A DNA stretch of 7,781 bases from Eudoraea sp. (lineage in GTDB: Bacteria > Bacteroidota > Bacteroidia > Flavobacteriales > Flavobacteriaceae), in NCBI GenBank assembly GCA_013041785.1, contig JABDRK010000187.1, positions 1 through 7,781 of the forward strand, read 5' to 3'. Below, piece after piece: positions 1-4,952 of this stretch (position 1 is the first letter of the stretch; every line of letters begins with the position of its first letter). A program made the translations under genes and the position numbers. The notes below the pieces were generated by a model that saw only the letters and a program-made list of their open reading frames with translations, was not told the origin of the DNA and did not search any database.

Positions 1-263
1 GGCTTAGCCCTTATCCGGCAGCGTGGACCTTCCTCCATAATCCCGAAGACCCTGTGGTTCTGAAAATTTATGGAGCAGCATTTAAGCCAGAAGCACACAC
101 TTTGGATCCGGGTACGCCAACAGTTGCAAAAGATTCATTAAAAATAGCTGTCTCTGACGGGTACTTATCACTGCTGGAAATACAATTATCGGGTAAGAAA
201 AGAATGGGGGTAAAAGAGTTTCTGAACGGGTATAAATTACACGAATTGGCCAAACTTGGCTGA
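1..263 (+). CDS. fmt: Methionyl-tRNA formyltransferase, C-terminal end (5' truncated by window)
   Basis: This is the last 87 or so codons of a gene that begins before the window; bases 1-2 end a split codon and the stop is TGA at 261-263. The first residues read LSPYPAAWTF, the conserved motif at the start of the Fmt C-terminal domain (GLSPYPGAWT in many bacteria). The rest (VLKIYGAAF, then a small beta-rich domain ending in a KRMGVKEFLNGY-type helix) fits the OB-fold domain that holds the acceptor arm of initiator tRNA. Fmt formylates Met-tRNA(fMet) from 10-formyltetrahydrofolate in the cytoplasm. The catalytic N-terminal domain is outside the window, so its integrity cannot be judged. An internal ATG/GTG start near base 54 would split the domain and is not a real start. 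Identification is firm from the motif and the collinear tail. Confidence 0.93.
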   Translation, partial: LSPYPAAWTFLHNPEDPVVLKIYGAAFKPEAHTLDPGTPTVAKDSLKIAVSDGYLSLLEIQLSGKKRMGVKEFLNGYKLHELAKLG

Positions 264-302
264 GGCCCCGTACTTATTGCCTTTAAAGAGGGCCCCTTTT
301 TT
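264..302 (+). terminator. Weak candidate terminator after fmt
   Basis: GGCCC at 264-268, right after the fmt stop codon, can pair with GGGCC at 290-294 around a 21-base loop. Two C residues and then six T residues (297-302) follow. The stem is only five base pairs and the loop is long, so this is a weak intrinsic terminator. Its position and T-run support it; the structure alone does not. Confidence 0.3.
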
Positions 303-365
303 CTGGCAGTTTATCAACAATGGGGTGAAGTTATTAACAAAAACGCCGATTTCCCCCGAATTTAC

Positions 366-380
366 TTGCGTTAACCGCAA
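366..380. repeat. Inverted repeat inside the HU promoter
   Basis: TTGCG (366-370) and CGCAA (376-380) form a dyad around TTAAC. The left arm contains the -33 TTG and the rest fills the spacer before the -7 box, where a dimeric DNA-binding protein would compete with RNA polymerase. The element is one base short of a perfect 16-base palindrome. Its function is unknown and it could be chance. Confidence 0.4.
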
Positions 381-395
381 ATCCCTATAAATTTG
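366..395 (+). promoter_or_regulatory. Bacteroidota-type promoter for the HU gene
   Basis: TTG at 366-368 (-33 element) and TAAATTTG at 388-395 (full match to the -7 consensus TAnnTTTG) are separated by 19 bases, within the range known for the primary sigma factor of Bacteroides and Flavobacterium. Transcription would start near 401-403, leaving a leader of roughly 37 bases. The leader is A/T-rich with no Shine-Dalgarno site, as expected in this phylum. Confidence 0.65.
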
Positions 396-438
396 TTTGA
401 GCTTTGAAATATTTAACAACAATTAATTGAATTAAATT

Positions 439-711
439 ATGAACAAAACAGAATTAATTGATGCCATGGCAGCCGATGCTGGTATCACTAAAGCAGCCGC
501 CAAAAAATCCTTGGAATCTTTCTTGAGCAACGTAGAGAAATCACTTAAGCGTGGTAACCGTGTATCTCTTGTAGGATTTGGGTCCTGGTCTGTTTCCAGA
601 AGAAATGCAAGAGAAGGAAGAAATCCTTCAACTGGTGCAACCATTAAGATAGCCGCCAAAAATGTAGTTAAGTTTAAAGCAGGTTCTGATTTGAGCAGCG
701 CCGTTAACTAA
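439..711 (+). CDS. HU-family DNA-binding protein
   Basis: This 90-residue protein matches the usual HU/IHF subunit length. Residues 1-40 (MNKTELIDAMAADAGITKAA onward) are the helical dimerisation part. GFGSW at 46-50 is the conserved turn, and RNPSTG at 61-66 is the tip of the DNA-binding beta arm, followed by the basic IKIAAKNVVKFKAG strand. HU dimers bend and compact DNA with little sequence preference in the nucleoid. The ATG at 439 follows an A/T-rich leader and a good promoter (366-395), and a strong terminator follows, so the gene is probably transcribed alone. HU is more likely than IHF because the signature is generic, but partner specificity cannot be told from sequence. There are no defects. 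Confidence 0.95.
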   Translation: MNKTELIDAMAADAGITKAAAKKSLESFLSNVEKSLKRGNRVSLVGFGSWSVSRRNAREGRNPSTGATIKIAAKNVVKFKAGSDLSSAVN

Positions 712-728
712 ACTTCATTTAACGATAT

Positions 729-761
729 AAAAAAGCACTTACCATCAGTAAGTGCTTTTTT
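729..761 (+). terminator. Strong intrinsic terminator after HU
   Basis: GCACTTAC (735-742) pairs perfectly with GTAAGTGC (748-755) around loop CATCA. The stem is extended by six A residues (729-734) facing six T residues (756-761), giving 14 base pairs ending in a T-run. It lies 17 bases after the HU stop and separates HU from yqgE. Confidence 0.9.
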
Positions 762-776
762 CGTTTAGCACCATTT

Positions 777-804
777 TTGTTATTTGAGCGAATTATTATA
801 TTTT
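777..804 (+). promoter_or_regulatory. Candidate promoter for yqgE
   Basis: TTG at 777-779 and TATATTTT at 797-804 (one mismatch to TAnnTTTG) are 17 bases apart. The pair lies just past the HU terminator, where yqgE would need its own promoter. The predicted leader is short, about 12-14 bases. Confidence 0.4.
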
Positions 805-823
805 TAAATGAACCAATTGTGCC

Positions 824-1384
824 ATGCAGCATTTAAAACCCAAAAAAGGAAAACTACTTATTGCCGAACCCGCACTTACGGGAGATGTTTCCTTTAACCG
901 TTCAGTAGTATTGCTAGCCGAGCATAACGAGGAAGGGTCCGTAGGGTTTATTCTGAATAAACCCCTTGATTTTGATATCAGCGATCTCGTGGAAGAGATA
1001 CACGTTTCCTTTCGGGTGTTCAATGGTGGTCCTGTAGAGCAGGATAACCTCTATTTCATTCATAAAGTACCCCATCTTATTAACGGCAGTATCGAAATCT
1101 CCGATGGTATTTATTGGGGTGGAGATTTTGATCGTATGATCGAACTGATCAATCAGAAGGAGATCACGAACCGGGACATACGCTTTTTCCTGGGTTACTC
1201 CGGCTGGGCTTCCCTGCAGTTGGATCAGGAACTGCTCTCACGCTCCTGGATTGTAGTTAAAAATGAATATGAGAGTGATCTCATCCAGAAATCCACAAAC
1301 GCCTTCTGGAAGGAAAAGATGATCGAACTGGGGGGAGATTATCTGCTGTGGTCCAACGCACCTGAAAACCCGGCACTTAACTAA
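824..1384 (+). CDS. yqgE: YqgE/AlgH family protein (UPF0301, DUF179)
   Basis: The 186-residue product has the YqgE/AlgH hallmarks in order: KPKKGKLLIAEPAL (6-18) at the start, SVVLLAEH (27-34), GFILNKP (41-47), NGGPV (67-71) and GYSGW (124-128), with an FWKEKM-type C-terminal helix. Length is typical. The family is widespread and has solved structures but no agreed biochemical role; AlgH was named for an effect on alginate regulation in Pseudomonas, which should not be carried over here. The ATG at 824 is chosen because the family begins a few residues before KPKKG. An ATG at 808 lies in another frame. The stop overlaps that of the opposing aminotransferase-like gene, with no terminator between them. 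Confidence 0.92.
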   Translation: MQHLKPKKGKLLIAEPALTGDVSFNRSVVLLAEHNEEGSVGFILNKPLDFDISDLVEEIHVSFRVFNGGPVEQDNLYFIHKVPHLINGSIEISDGIYWGGDFDRMIELINQKEITNRDIRFFLGYSGWASLQLDQELLSRSWIVVKNEYESDLIQKSTNAFWKEKMIELGGDYLLWSNAPENPALN

Positions 1385-2226
1385 CCCAAGCGAGCAGCTG
1401 CATTAAGCTTTCCTATCAATTCCCTGGCAAGGTCCCCACTGTATTCTGCTTTGCGATACTTGGTAACGGGTAGTATCCCAACGCGTATATTGGTTATAAA
1501 CAGCCCATCAGCCTTTTGCAGTTCAAAGGGCGATATGGACTCCTCCCGTACTTGGTAATGCTCAGAATTTTTTAAAATGCCCAGTAATTTCTTTCGCACA
1601 ATGCCGTCCTTACAGCCATCGCCAAGTGGCGGAGTTTTACCCTGCTTACCCTGTACTAAGAATATATTTCCATTTAGGGCCGATACCACATTTTTTTTTG
1701 CATTCAGGAGAAAGCAGTCCTGATATCCGTTTTCCCGCGCAAAGATGCTGCCAACCACAGAGAGGATGTGGTTGTTGGTATTTAGGTTCGAAAGCATATC
1801 CGCGTTGATATAAAAGTCTTTAAAAAGTTCCAGCTCATAAGCTGCTTCAGGCAGGGTGTAAAAAGGTTGTTTCCCTGTTTCAGTCGTGATGGTAAATGCA
1901 ACCTCATTGCCTTCGGGTAGCAGCTGGCTACCAGATTCCCGATAAACATAGATCTTTACAAATGCCGGCTTATCCTGTAATTCGTTGGCCTTAAGGAGGT
2001 CCTGAATCTGCTCCTCGAGGTACTCCAGGGTAAAGTTCATTGGGATTTCCATCCGAAGGATACGCATGGAAGCCATCAATCGCAGGTAATGGTCCTCCCA
2101 GAAATACAACTGCCCGTTTACGGCCTTTATCTCTTCGTAAACTGCATCGCCCAGCGTAAAACCCCGATTTCTGGCATCAAATATTGGACTATCCTCAGGC
2201 AGCAGGGTCCCCTTGTAATTGATCAT
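1381..2226 (-). CDS. Class IV aminotransferase-fold protein, probable non-catalytic variant
   Basis: With the ATG at 2226 the product has 281 residues, normal for fold-type IV PLP enzymes (branched-chain or D-amino-acid aminotransferase, aminodeoxychorismate lyase PabC). Fold features seen are GDAVYEEIK (26-34), the HxxRL phosphate-binding motif with Arg49, NGNIFLV (185-191), GCKDGIVRKKLL (204-215) and FITNI (243-247). However, the residue expected to be the Schiff-base lysine, in an L-K-(T/H)-x-N context, is Asn149 (LNTNN). The glutamate that contacts the PLP ring nitrogen, expected in VxEAxxxNIF, is Ser182 (VVSALNGNIF). The reading frame is intact, so this is not decay by frameshift. A TTG start five codons upstream is possible but lies in the upstream gene's terminator hairpin. 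Annotation as a working aminotransferase or PabC would be unsafe. Confidence 0.85.
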   Translation of the reverse strand: MINYKGTLLPEDSPIFDARNRGFTLGDAVYEEIKAVNGQLYFWEDHYLRLMASMRILRMEIPMNFTLEYLEEQIQDLLKANELQDKPAFVKIYVYRESGSQLLPEGNEVAFTITTETGKQPFYTLPEAAYELELFKDFYINADMLSNLNTNNHILSVVGSIFARENGYQDCFLLNAKKNVVSALNGNIFLVQGKQGKTPPLGDGCKDGIVRKKLLGILKNSEHYQVREESISPFELQKADGLFITNIRVGILPVTKYRKAEYSGDLARELIGKLNAAARLG

Positions 2227-2252
2227 AAAAAAAGCCTTCAAAAATTGAAGGC
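2227..2252 (-). terminator. Intrinsic terminator of the START-like gene, abutting the next start codon
   Basis: On the minus strand GCCTTCAA (2252-2245) pairs perfectly with TTGAAGGC (2241-2234) around a TTT loop, followed by seven T residues (2233-2227). It lies 27 bases after the START-like stop codon. The T-run ends directly at the ATG (2226) of the aminotransferase-fold gene, so the same DNA is also that gene's immediate 5' region. Confidence 0.8.
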
Positions 2253-2260
2253 CAAAGATA
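2253..2260 (-). promoter_or_regulatory. -7 element candidate for the aminotransferase-fold gene
   Basis: The minus strand reads TATCTTTG at 2260-2253, a full match to TAnnTTTG. No good TTG lies 17-23 bases upstream, so the promoter is incomplete by consensus. Transcription would begin around 2247-2245, inside the terminator stem, so the transcript would lack much of the hairpin's 5' arm. Confidence 0.35.
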
Positions 2261-2279
2261 GTAGATTTTGAAACATTCC

Positions 2280-2663
2280 TTATTTAGAACCCAGTATCTG
2301 TTTGAGATCGGCTACCTGATTTTCCCAGAGCATTTTCGCCTCTTCCAACTCATCCTCTTCAGCAAAATCAGTTATAAAAAGACTGACATCCTTGGTGATT
2401 TCATCTACGATGATCTTCATTTCAAAAAAATAATCATCATCGCTTTCCATCCAGGTAAATTTTACAAATTCATCCGTTTTGCGCTTAAGCAATTTGGCCT
2501 GCTCCTCTGCCCCGTCCCAGATAAAACTAAAGACCTCACCCCTTGAATTTACATTATCAGCGAACCACTCTGAAAGTCCTGAAGGTGTGGATAAATACTG
2601 GAATAAAAGCTGAGGAGAAGCTTGTATTACAAATTCAAGTTCATATTTAATCTTATCGCTCAT
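2280..2663 (-). CDS. START-like (SRPBCC/AHSA1-type) domain protein
   Basis: The 127-residue protein is a single START-like domain. It begins with a strand (IKYELEFVIQASP, 5-17) leading into LLFQYLSTPSGLSEWFADNV (19-38), the helix-plus-tryptophan motif of AHSA1-like SRPBCC proteins. Strands with SFIWDGAEEQAKLL (46-59) and FVKFTW (66-71) follow, then a long C-terminal helix (MLWENQVADLKQIL, 111-124). Such folds form a hydrophobic cavity, but the ligand of this Bacteroidota group is not known to me. There is no signal peptide or membrane segment, so it is probably cytoplasmic. The acidic stretch DFAEEDELEEAK (99-110) is notable. The ATG at 2663 has no in-frame rival. A terminator follows, so it is probably transcribed alone; I found no convincing promoter consensus upstream. 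Confidence 0.85.
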   Translation of the reverse strand: MSDKIKYELEFVIQASPQLLFQYLSTPSGLSEWFADNVNSRGEVFSFIWDGAEEQAKLLKRKTDEFVKFTWMESDDDYFFEMKIIVDEITKDVSLFITDFAEEDELEEAKMLWENQVADLKQILGSK

Positions 2664-2749
2664 ACCATGGCATATTTACATCAGACAATATAGATATTTA
2701 TGCATGATAAAAAAATAATTGACAAAGAATATTTTTTGAGAGCCTAAAG

Positions 2750-2780
2750 TTGATGAAGCCGAATTTTACCGTTATATTTG
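2750..2780 (+). promoter_or_regulatory. Promoter of the CAT-anticodon tRNA
   Basis: TTG at 2750-2752 and TATATTTG at 2773-2780 (full match to TAnnTTTG) are separated by 20 bases. The predicted start near 2787 is about 15 bases before the mature tRNA 5' end. This is one of the two best promoter matches in the window. Confidence 0.7.
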
Positions 2781-2801
2781 CCCCCGATTTTTAAACCATT
2801 A

Positions 2802-2875
2802 GGCGAGGTAGCTCAGGTGGTTAGAGCGCAGGATTCATAACCCTGAGGTCGGGAGTTCAAGTCTCCCTCTCGCTA
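2802..2875 (+). tRNA. tRNA with CAT anticodon, probably elongator tRNA-Met
   Basis: A full cloverleaf can be drawn. The acceptor stem is GGCGAGG (2802-2808) with TCTCGCT (2868-2874), carrying G-U pairs at both ends. The D arm is GCTC/GAGC (2811-2814, 2824-2827). The anticodon stem is CAGGA/CCCTG with loop TTCATAA, anticodon CAT at 2836-2838, and an A-C mismatch next to the loop. The variable loop has five bases, and the T arm is GGGAG/CTCCC with loop TTCAAGT. The discriminator is A2875 and the CCA end is not encoded. The anticodon stem lacks the three G-C pairs of initiator tRNA, so this is an elongator type. The alternative is tRNA-Ile2, whose CAT anticodon is modified to lysidine; sequence inspection favours Met only moderately. 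Confidence 0.93.
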
Positions 2876-2879
2876 CAAC

Positions 2880-2907
2880 AAAAAGGCCCATTGAAGGCCT
2901 TTTTTTT
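2880..2907. terminator. Bidirectional terminator shared by the tRNA and purC
   Basis: AAAAAGGCC (2880-2888) pairs with GGCCTTTTT (2896-2904) around loop CATTGAA. On the plus strand eight T residues (2900-2907) end the tRNA transcript five bases after the discriminator. On the minus strand the mirror hairpin follows the purC stop (2908-2906) and ends in five T residues (2884-2880). The purC stop codon overlaps the T-run. Confidence 0.85.
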
Positions 2908-3862
2908 ATTTCAGCTCTGCCAGAAATCGGGAAACATTTTTGGCAATTCGCCCTGTCATATCTGTAAGATCTGCTTTTACAAAATCCTCCCCGGTAATAT
3001 TCTCATAGAGCTCGATATACCTTTCTGAAACCGTCTGAATGTACGCATCGGACATTTCGGGGACAACTTGTCCTTCCAGTCCCTGAAAACCATTGCTAAT
3101 CAGCCATTGCCTAACGAATTCCTTGGACAATTGTTTTTGTGGTTCCTGTTGTTTCTGCCTCTCTTCATAGCCATCGGCATAAAAATACCTTGAAGAATCC
3201 GGGGTGTGAATTTCGTCAATAAGTACAATTTTACCATCCCTGGTTTTCCCGAATTCGTATTTGGTATCTACCAGGATCAATCCCCTGCTTGCTGCAATCT
3301 GGCTTCCCCTTTCAAAGAGGGCTTTTGTATAGCGTTCCAGGACCTTGTAATCTGCTTCTGACACCAATTCTCGCCTGATGATTTCCTCACGGGAAATATC
3401 TTCATCGTGGTTTCCTTCCTCGGCTTTTGTAGCCGGAGTAATTATGGGTTCGGGAAAGGCATCGTTTTCTATCATCCCCTCCGGCATGGATACCCCGCAA
3501 AGTTGCCGCCTACCTGCACGGTATTCCCTGGCTGCATGTCCGGAAAGATACCCGCGGATCACCATCTCAACCCTGAAAGGTTCGCAGGCATGACCGATTG
3601 CAACATTGGGATCCGGACTGCCAATGAGCCAATTGGGTACAATGTCCTGAGTGTCGGCCATCATTTTCGTGGCAATCTGGTTGAGGATTTGTCCCTTATA
3701 AGGTATTCCCTTAGGCATTACCACATCAAAGGCCGATAAGCGGTCTGTGGCAATCATCACCAACAGGCCATCATTAAGTCGATACACCTCCCTAACCTTG
3801 CCCCGGTATACAGATTCCTGTCCGGGAAAACTAAAATCGGTAGTCATTAAGGTATTGCCCAT
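2906..3862 (-). CDS. purC: Phosphoribosylaminoimidazole-succinocarboxamide synthase (SAICAR synthase)
   Basis: The 318-residue protein catalyses ATP-dependent joining of aspartate to CAIR to give SAICAR in de novo purine synthesis (cytoplasm). Visible motifs are YRGKVREVY (19-27, nucleotide-binding start), ATDRLSAFD (38-46), RGYLSGHA (103-110), VDTKYEFG (198-205, matching the SAICAR synthetase signature) and [11 protein letters not shown] (216-226, aspartate-binding region). It is longer than the roughly 240-residue E. coli enzyme and resembles the roughly 300-residue form with a C-terminal extension. The ATG at 3862 is preferred; Met6 (ATG at 3847) is an alternative. The gene begins six bases after the phoH stop, so the two are almost surely co-transcribed. 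A shared terminator follows. No key residue appears to be missing. Confidence 0.97.
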   Translation of the reverse strand: MGNTLMTTDFSFPGQESVYRGKVREVYRLNDGLLVMIATDRLSAFDVVMPKGIPYKGQILNQIATKMMADTQDIVPNWLIGSPDPNVAIGHACEPFRVEMVIRGYLSGHAAREYRAGRRQLCGVSMPEGMIENDAFPEPIITPATKAEEGNHDEDISREEIIRRELVSEADYKVLERYTKALFERGSQIAASRGLILVDTKYEFGKTRDGKIVLIDEIHTPDSSRYFYADGYEERQKQQEPQKQLSKEFVRQWLISNGFQGLEGQVVPEMSDAYIQTVSERYIELYENITGEDFVKADLTDMTGRIAKNVSRFLAELK

Positions 3863-3868
3863 CCGGAA

Positions 3869-4822
3869 TTAGTTTTGATGTTCAATATTTTTATAGGCAT
3901 CAATAACCTTTTTAACGAGTTTGTGCCGGATCACGTCCTTATCGTCCAGGTAGATAAAGGAAATCCCCTGGGTATTTTTCAGGATCAACAAGGCCTCCTT
4001 AAGCCCCGAAATAACCCTTCTGGGCAGGTCTATCTGGCCCGGGTCTCCATTAATCAGGAATTTGGCGTTCTTACCCATCCGTGTAAGAAACATTTTCATC
4101 TGTGCATGGGTGGTATTCTGGGCCTCATCCAGGATAACAAATGCATTGTCCAGTGTTCGCCCCCGCATAAATGCCATGGGGGCAATCTGTATGGTCCCGT
4201 TTTCAATAAAGTTTACCAATTTCTCATTCGGGATCATATCCCGCAAAGCATCGTATAAGGGTTGCATATACGGATCCAGCTTTTCCTTCAAATCTCCCGG
4301 TAAAAACCCCAGGTTTTCTCCCGCCTCCACAGCCGGCCGCGTTAGAATAATTCGCTTTACTTGCTTGTTTTTCAATGCCCGAACGGCAAGGGCAACCCCT
4401 GTATATGTCTTCCCTGTTCCTGCCGGACCAATGGCAAAAACCATATCGTTATTGTCCACTGCATCCACCAATTTGCGCTGGTTGGTAGTCCTGGCCTTGA
4501 CCAATCTTCCACTAACCCCATGAACTAAAATATCATTGCTGGTATCGGAAGATTCGTAGTCTTCATCCCCGTTACTGCTCAAGACCCGTTCTATTACGTT
4601 GGCGTCCAGCGTATTGTATTTGGCAAAGTGTGCAGTCAGCATATGAAAACGTTTGTCAAACTCATCCAGGAGTTGCTCATCGCCATACACCTTAATTTTA
4701 CTGCCCCTGGCAACAATCTTAAGTTTAGGAAAATGTTTTTTTAGTAAATCTATATGTTCGTTTTGCTGGCCGAAAAATTCTCGTGGGCTGATTTCGGTCA
4801 GTTCTAGTCGTAGTTCGTTCAA
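3869..4822 (-). CDS. phoH: PhoH family ATPase (PhoH/PhoL type), TTG start
   Basis: The 317-residue protein has an N-terminal RNA-binding-like region (about 20-75) and a P-loop ATPase domain: Walker A GPAGTGKT (132-139), TRPAVEAGENLGFLPGD (161-177), Walker B VILDEAQN (229-236) and NGDPGQIDLPR (258-268). These are PhoH-family hallmarks. The family is linked to RNA metabolism and, in many bacteria, to YbeY, which is not present here. The start is TTG at 4822: there is no ATG or GTG in frame upstream before the stop at 4906-4904, and the next in-frame ATG (Met62) would remove most of the N-terminal region. It lies upstream of purC on the same strand with a six-base gap. No clear promoter consensus is seen upstream on the minus strand. 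Confidence 0.94.
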   Translation of the reverse strand: MNELRLELTEISPREFFGQQNEHIDLLKKHFPKLKIVARGSKIKVYGDEQLLDEFDKRFHMLTAHFAKYNTLDANVIERVLSSNGDEDYESSDTSNDILVHGVSGRLVKARTTNQRKLVDAVDNNDMVFAIGPAGTGKTYTGVALAVRALKNKQVKRIILTRPAVEAGENLGFLPGDLKEKLDPYMQPLYDALRDMIPNEKLVNFIENGTIQIAPMAFMRGRTLDNAFVILDEAQNTTHAQMKMFLTRMGKNAKFLINGDPGQIDLPRRVISGLKEALLILKNTQGISFIYLDDKDVIRHKLVKKVIDAYKNIEHQN

Positions 4823-4856
4823 GAAGCTGTAAATATTTGTAAGTGAATACCTGTTC

Positions 4857-4872
4857 CGTACATTTCGGTACG
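4857..4872. repeat. Inverted repeat between phoH and the SAM-hydrolase-fold gene
   Basis: CGTAC (4857-4861) and GTACG (4868-4872) form a five-base dyad around ATTTCG. It lies 35 bases upstream of the phoH TTG and just before the -7 box of the opposite gene. On the plus strand a T-run (4876-4882) follows, but no plus-strand gene precedes it, so a terminator is unlikely. It may be an operator or a phoH leader hairpin, or chance. Confidence 0.35.
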
Positions 4873-4893
4873 CTATTTTTTTATGTAATTTTG
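4864..4893 (+). promoter_or_regulatory. Candidate promoter of the SAM-gldFG cluster
   Basis: TAATTTTG at 4886-4893 is a full match to TAnnTTTG. The -33 position is weak: TTC at 4864-4866, 19 bases upstream, instead of TTG. Transcription would start near 4900, giving a leader of about 53 bases that includes the palindrome at 4920-4933. Confidence 0.5.
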
Positions 4894-4919
4894 TTGGACA
4901 AACTTAATCAAAAAAACAG

Positions 4920-4933
4920 TTTGCCCGGGCAAA
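4920..4933. repeat. Perfect 14-base palindrome in the leader of the SAM-hydrolase-fold gene
   Basis: TTTGCCCGGGCAAA reads the same on both strands with no spacer. It lies about 20 bases before the ATG and 20 bases after the predicted transcription start. With no loop it makes a poor RNA hairpin but a typical site for a symmetric dimeric regulator. No known operator is recognised. Confidence 0.5.
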
Positions 4934-4952
4934 AATATATCAACAGTATTGC

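Noticed and set aside
264..438. A small gene on the minus strand (61 codons) between fmt and HU
   Set aside because: It has no motif and overlaps the HU promoter; the region is better explained as a weak terminator plus promoter.
2227..2241. TTG start at 2241 for the aminotransferase-fold gene
   Set aside because: The TTG lies in the upstream gene's terminator stem, and the ATG at 2226 gives the usual MINY-type family start.
2268..2546. Plus-strand open frame of 92 codons opposite the START-like gene
   Set aside because: It has no motif and begins inside the terminator region, while the minus-strand START-like protein explains the same bases.
3378..3739. Plus-strand open frames of 71 and 110 codons opposite purC
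   Set aside because: They lie wholly within well-supported purC on the other strand, have no recognisable motif and no promoter, and their composition is that expected of a reverse-frame shadow.
3875..4523. Plus-strand open frames of 127 and 153 codons opposite phoH
   Set aside because: The minus-strand PhoH protein has intact Walker A and B motifs across the same bases; these frames are shadows with no family features.
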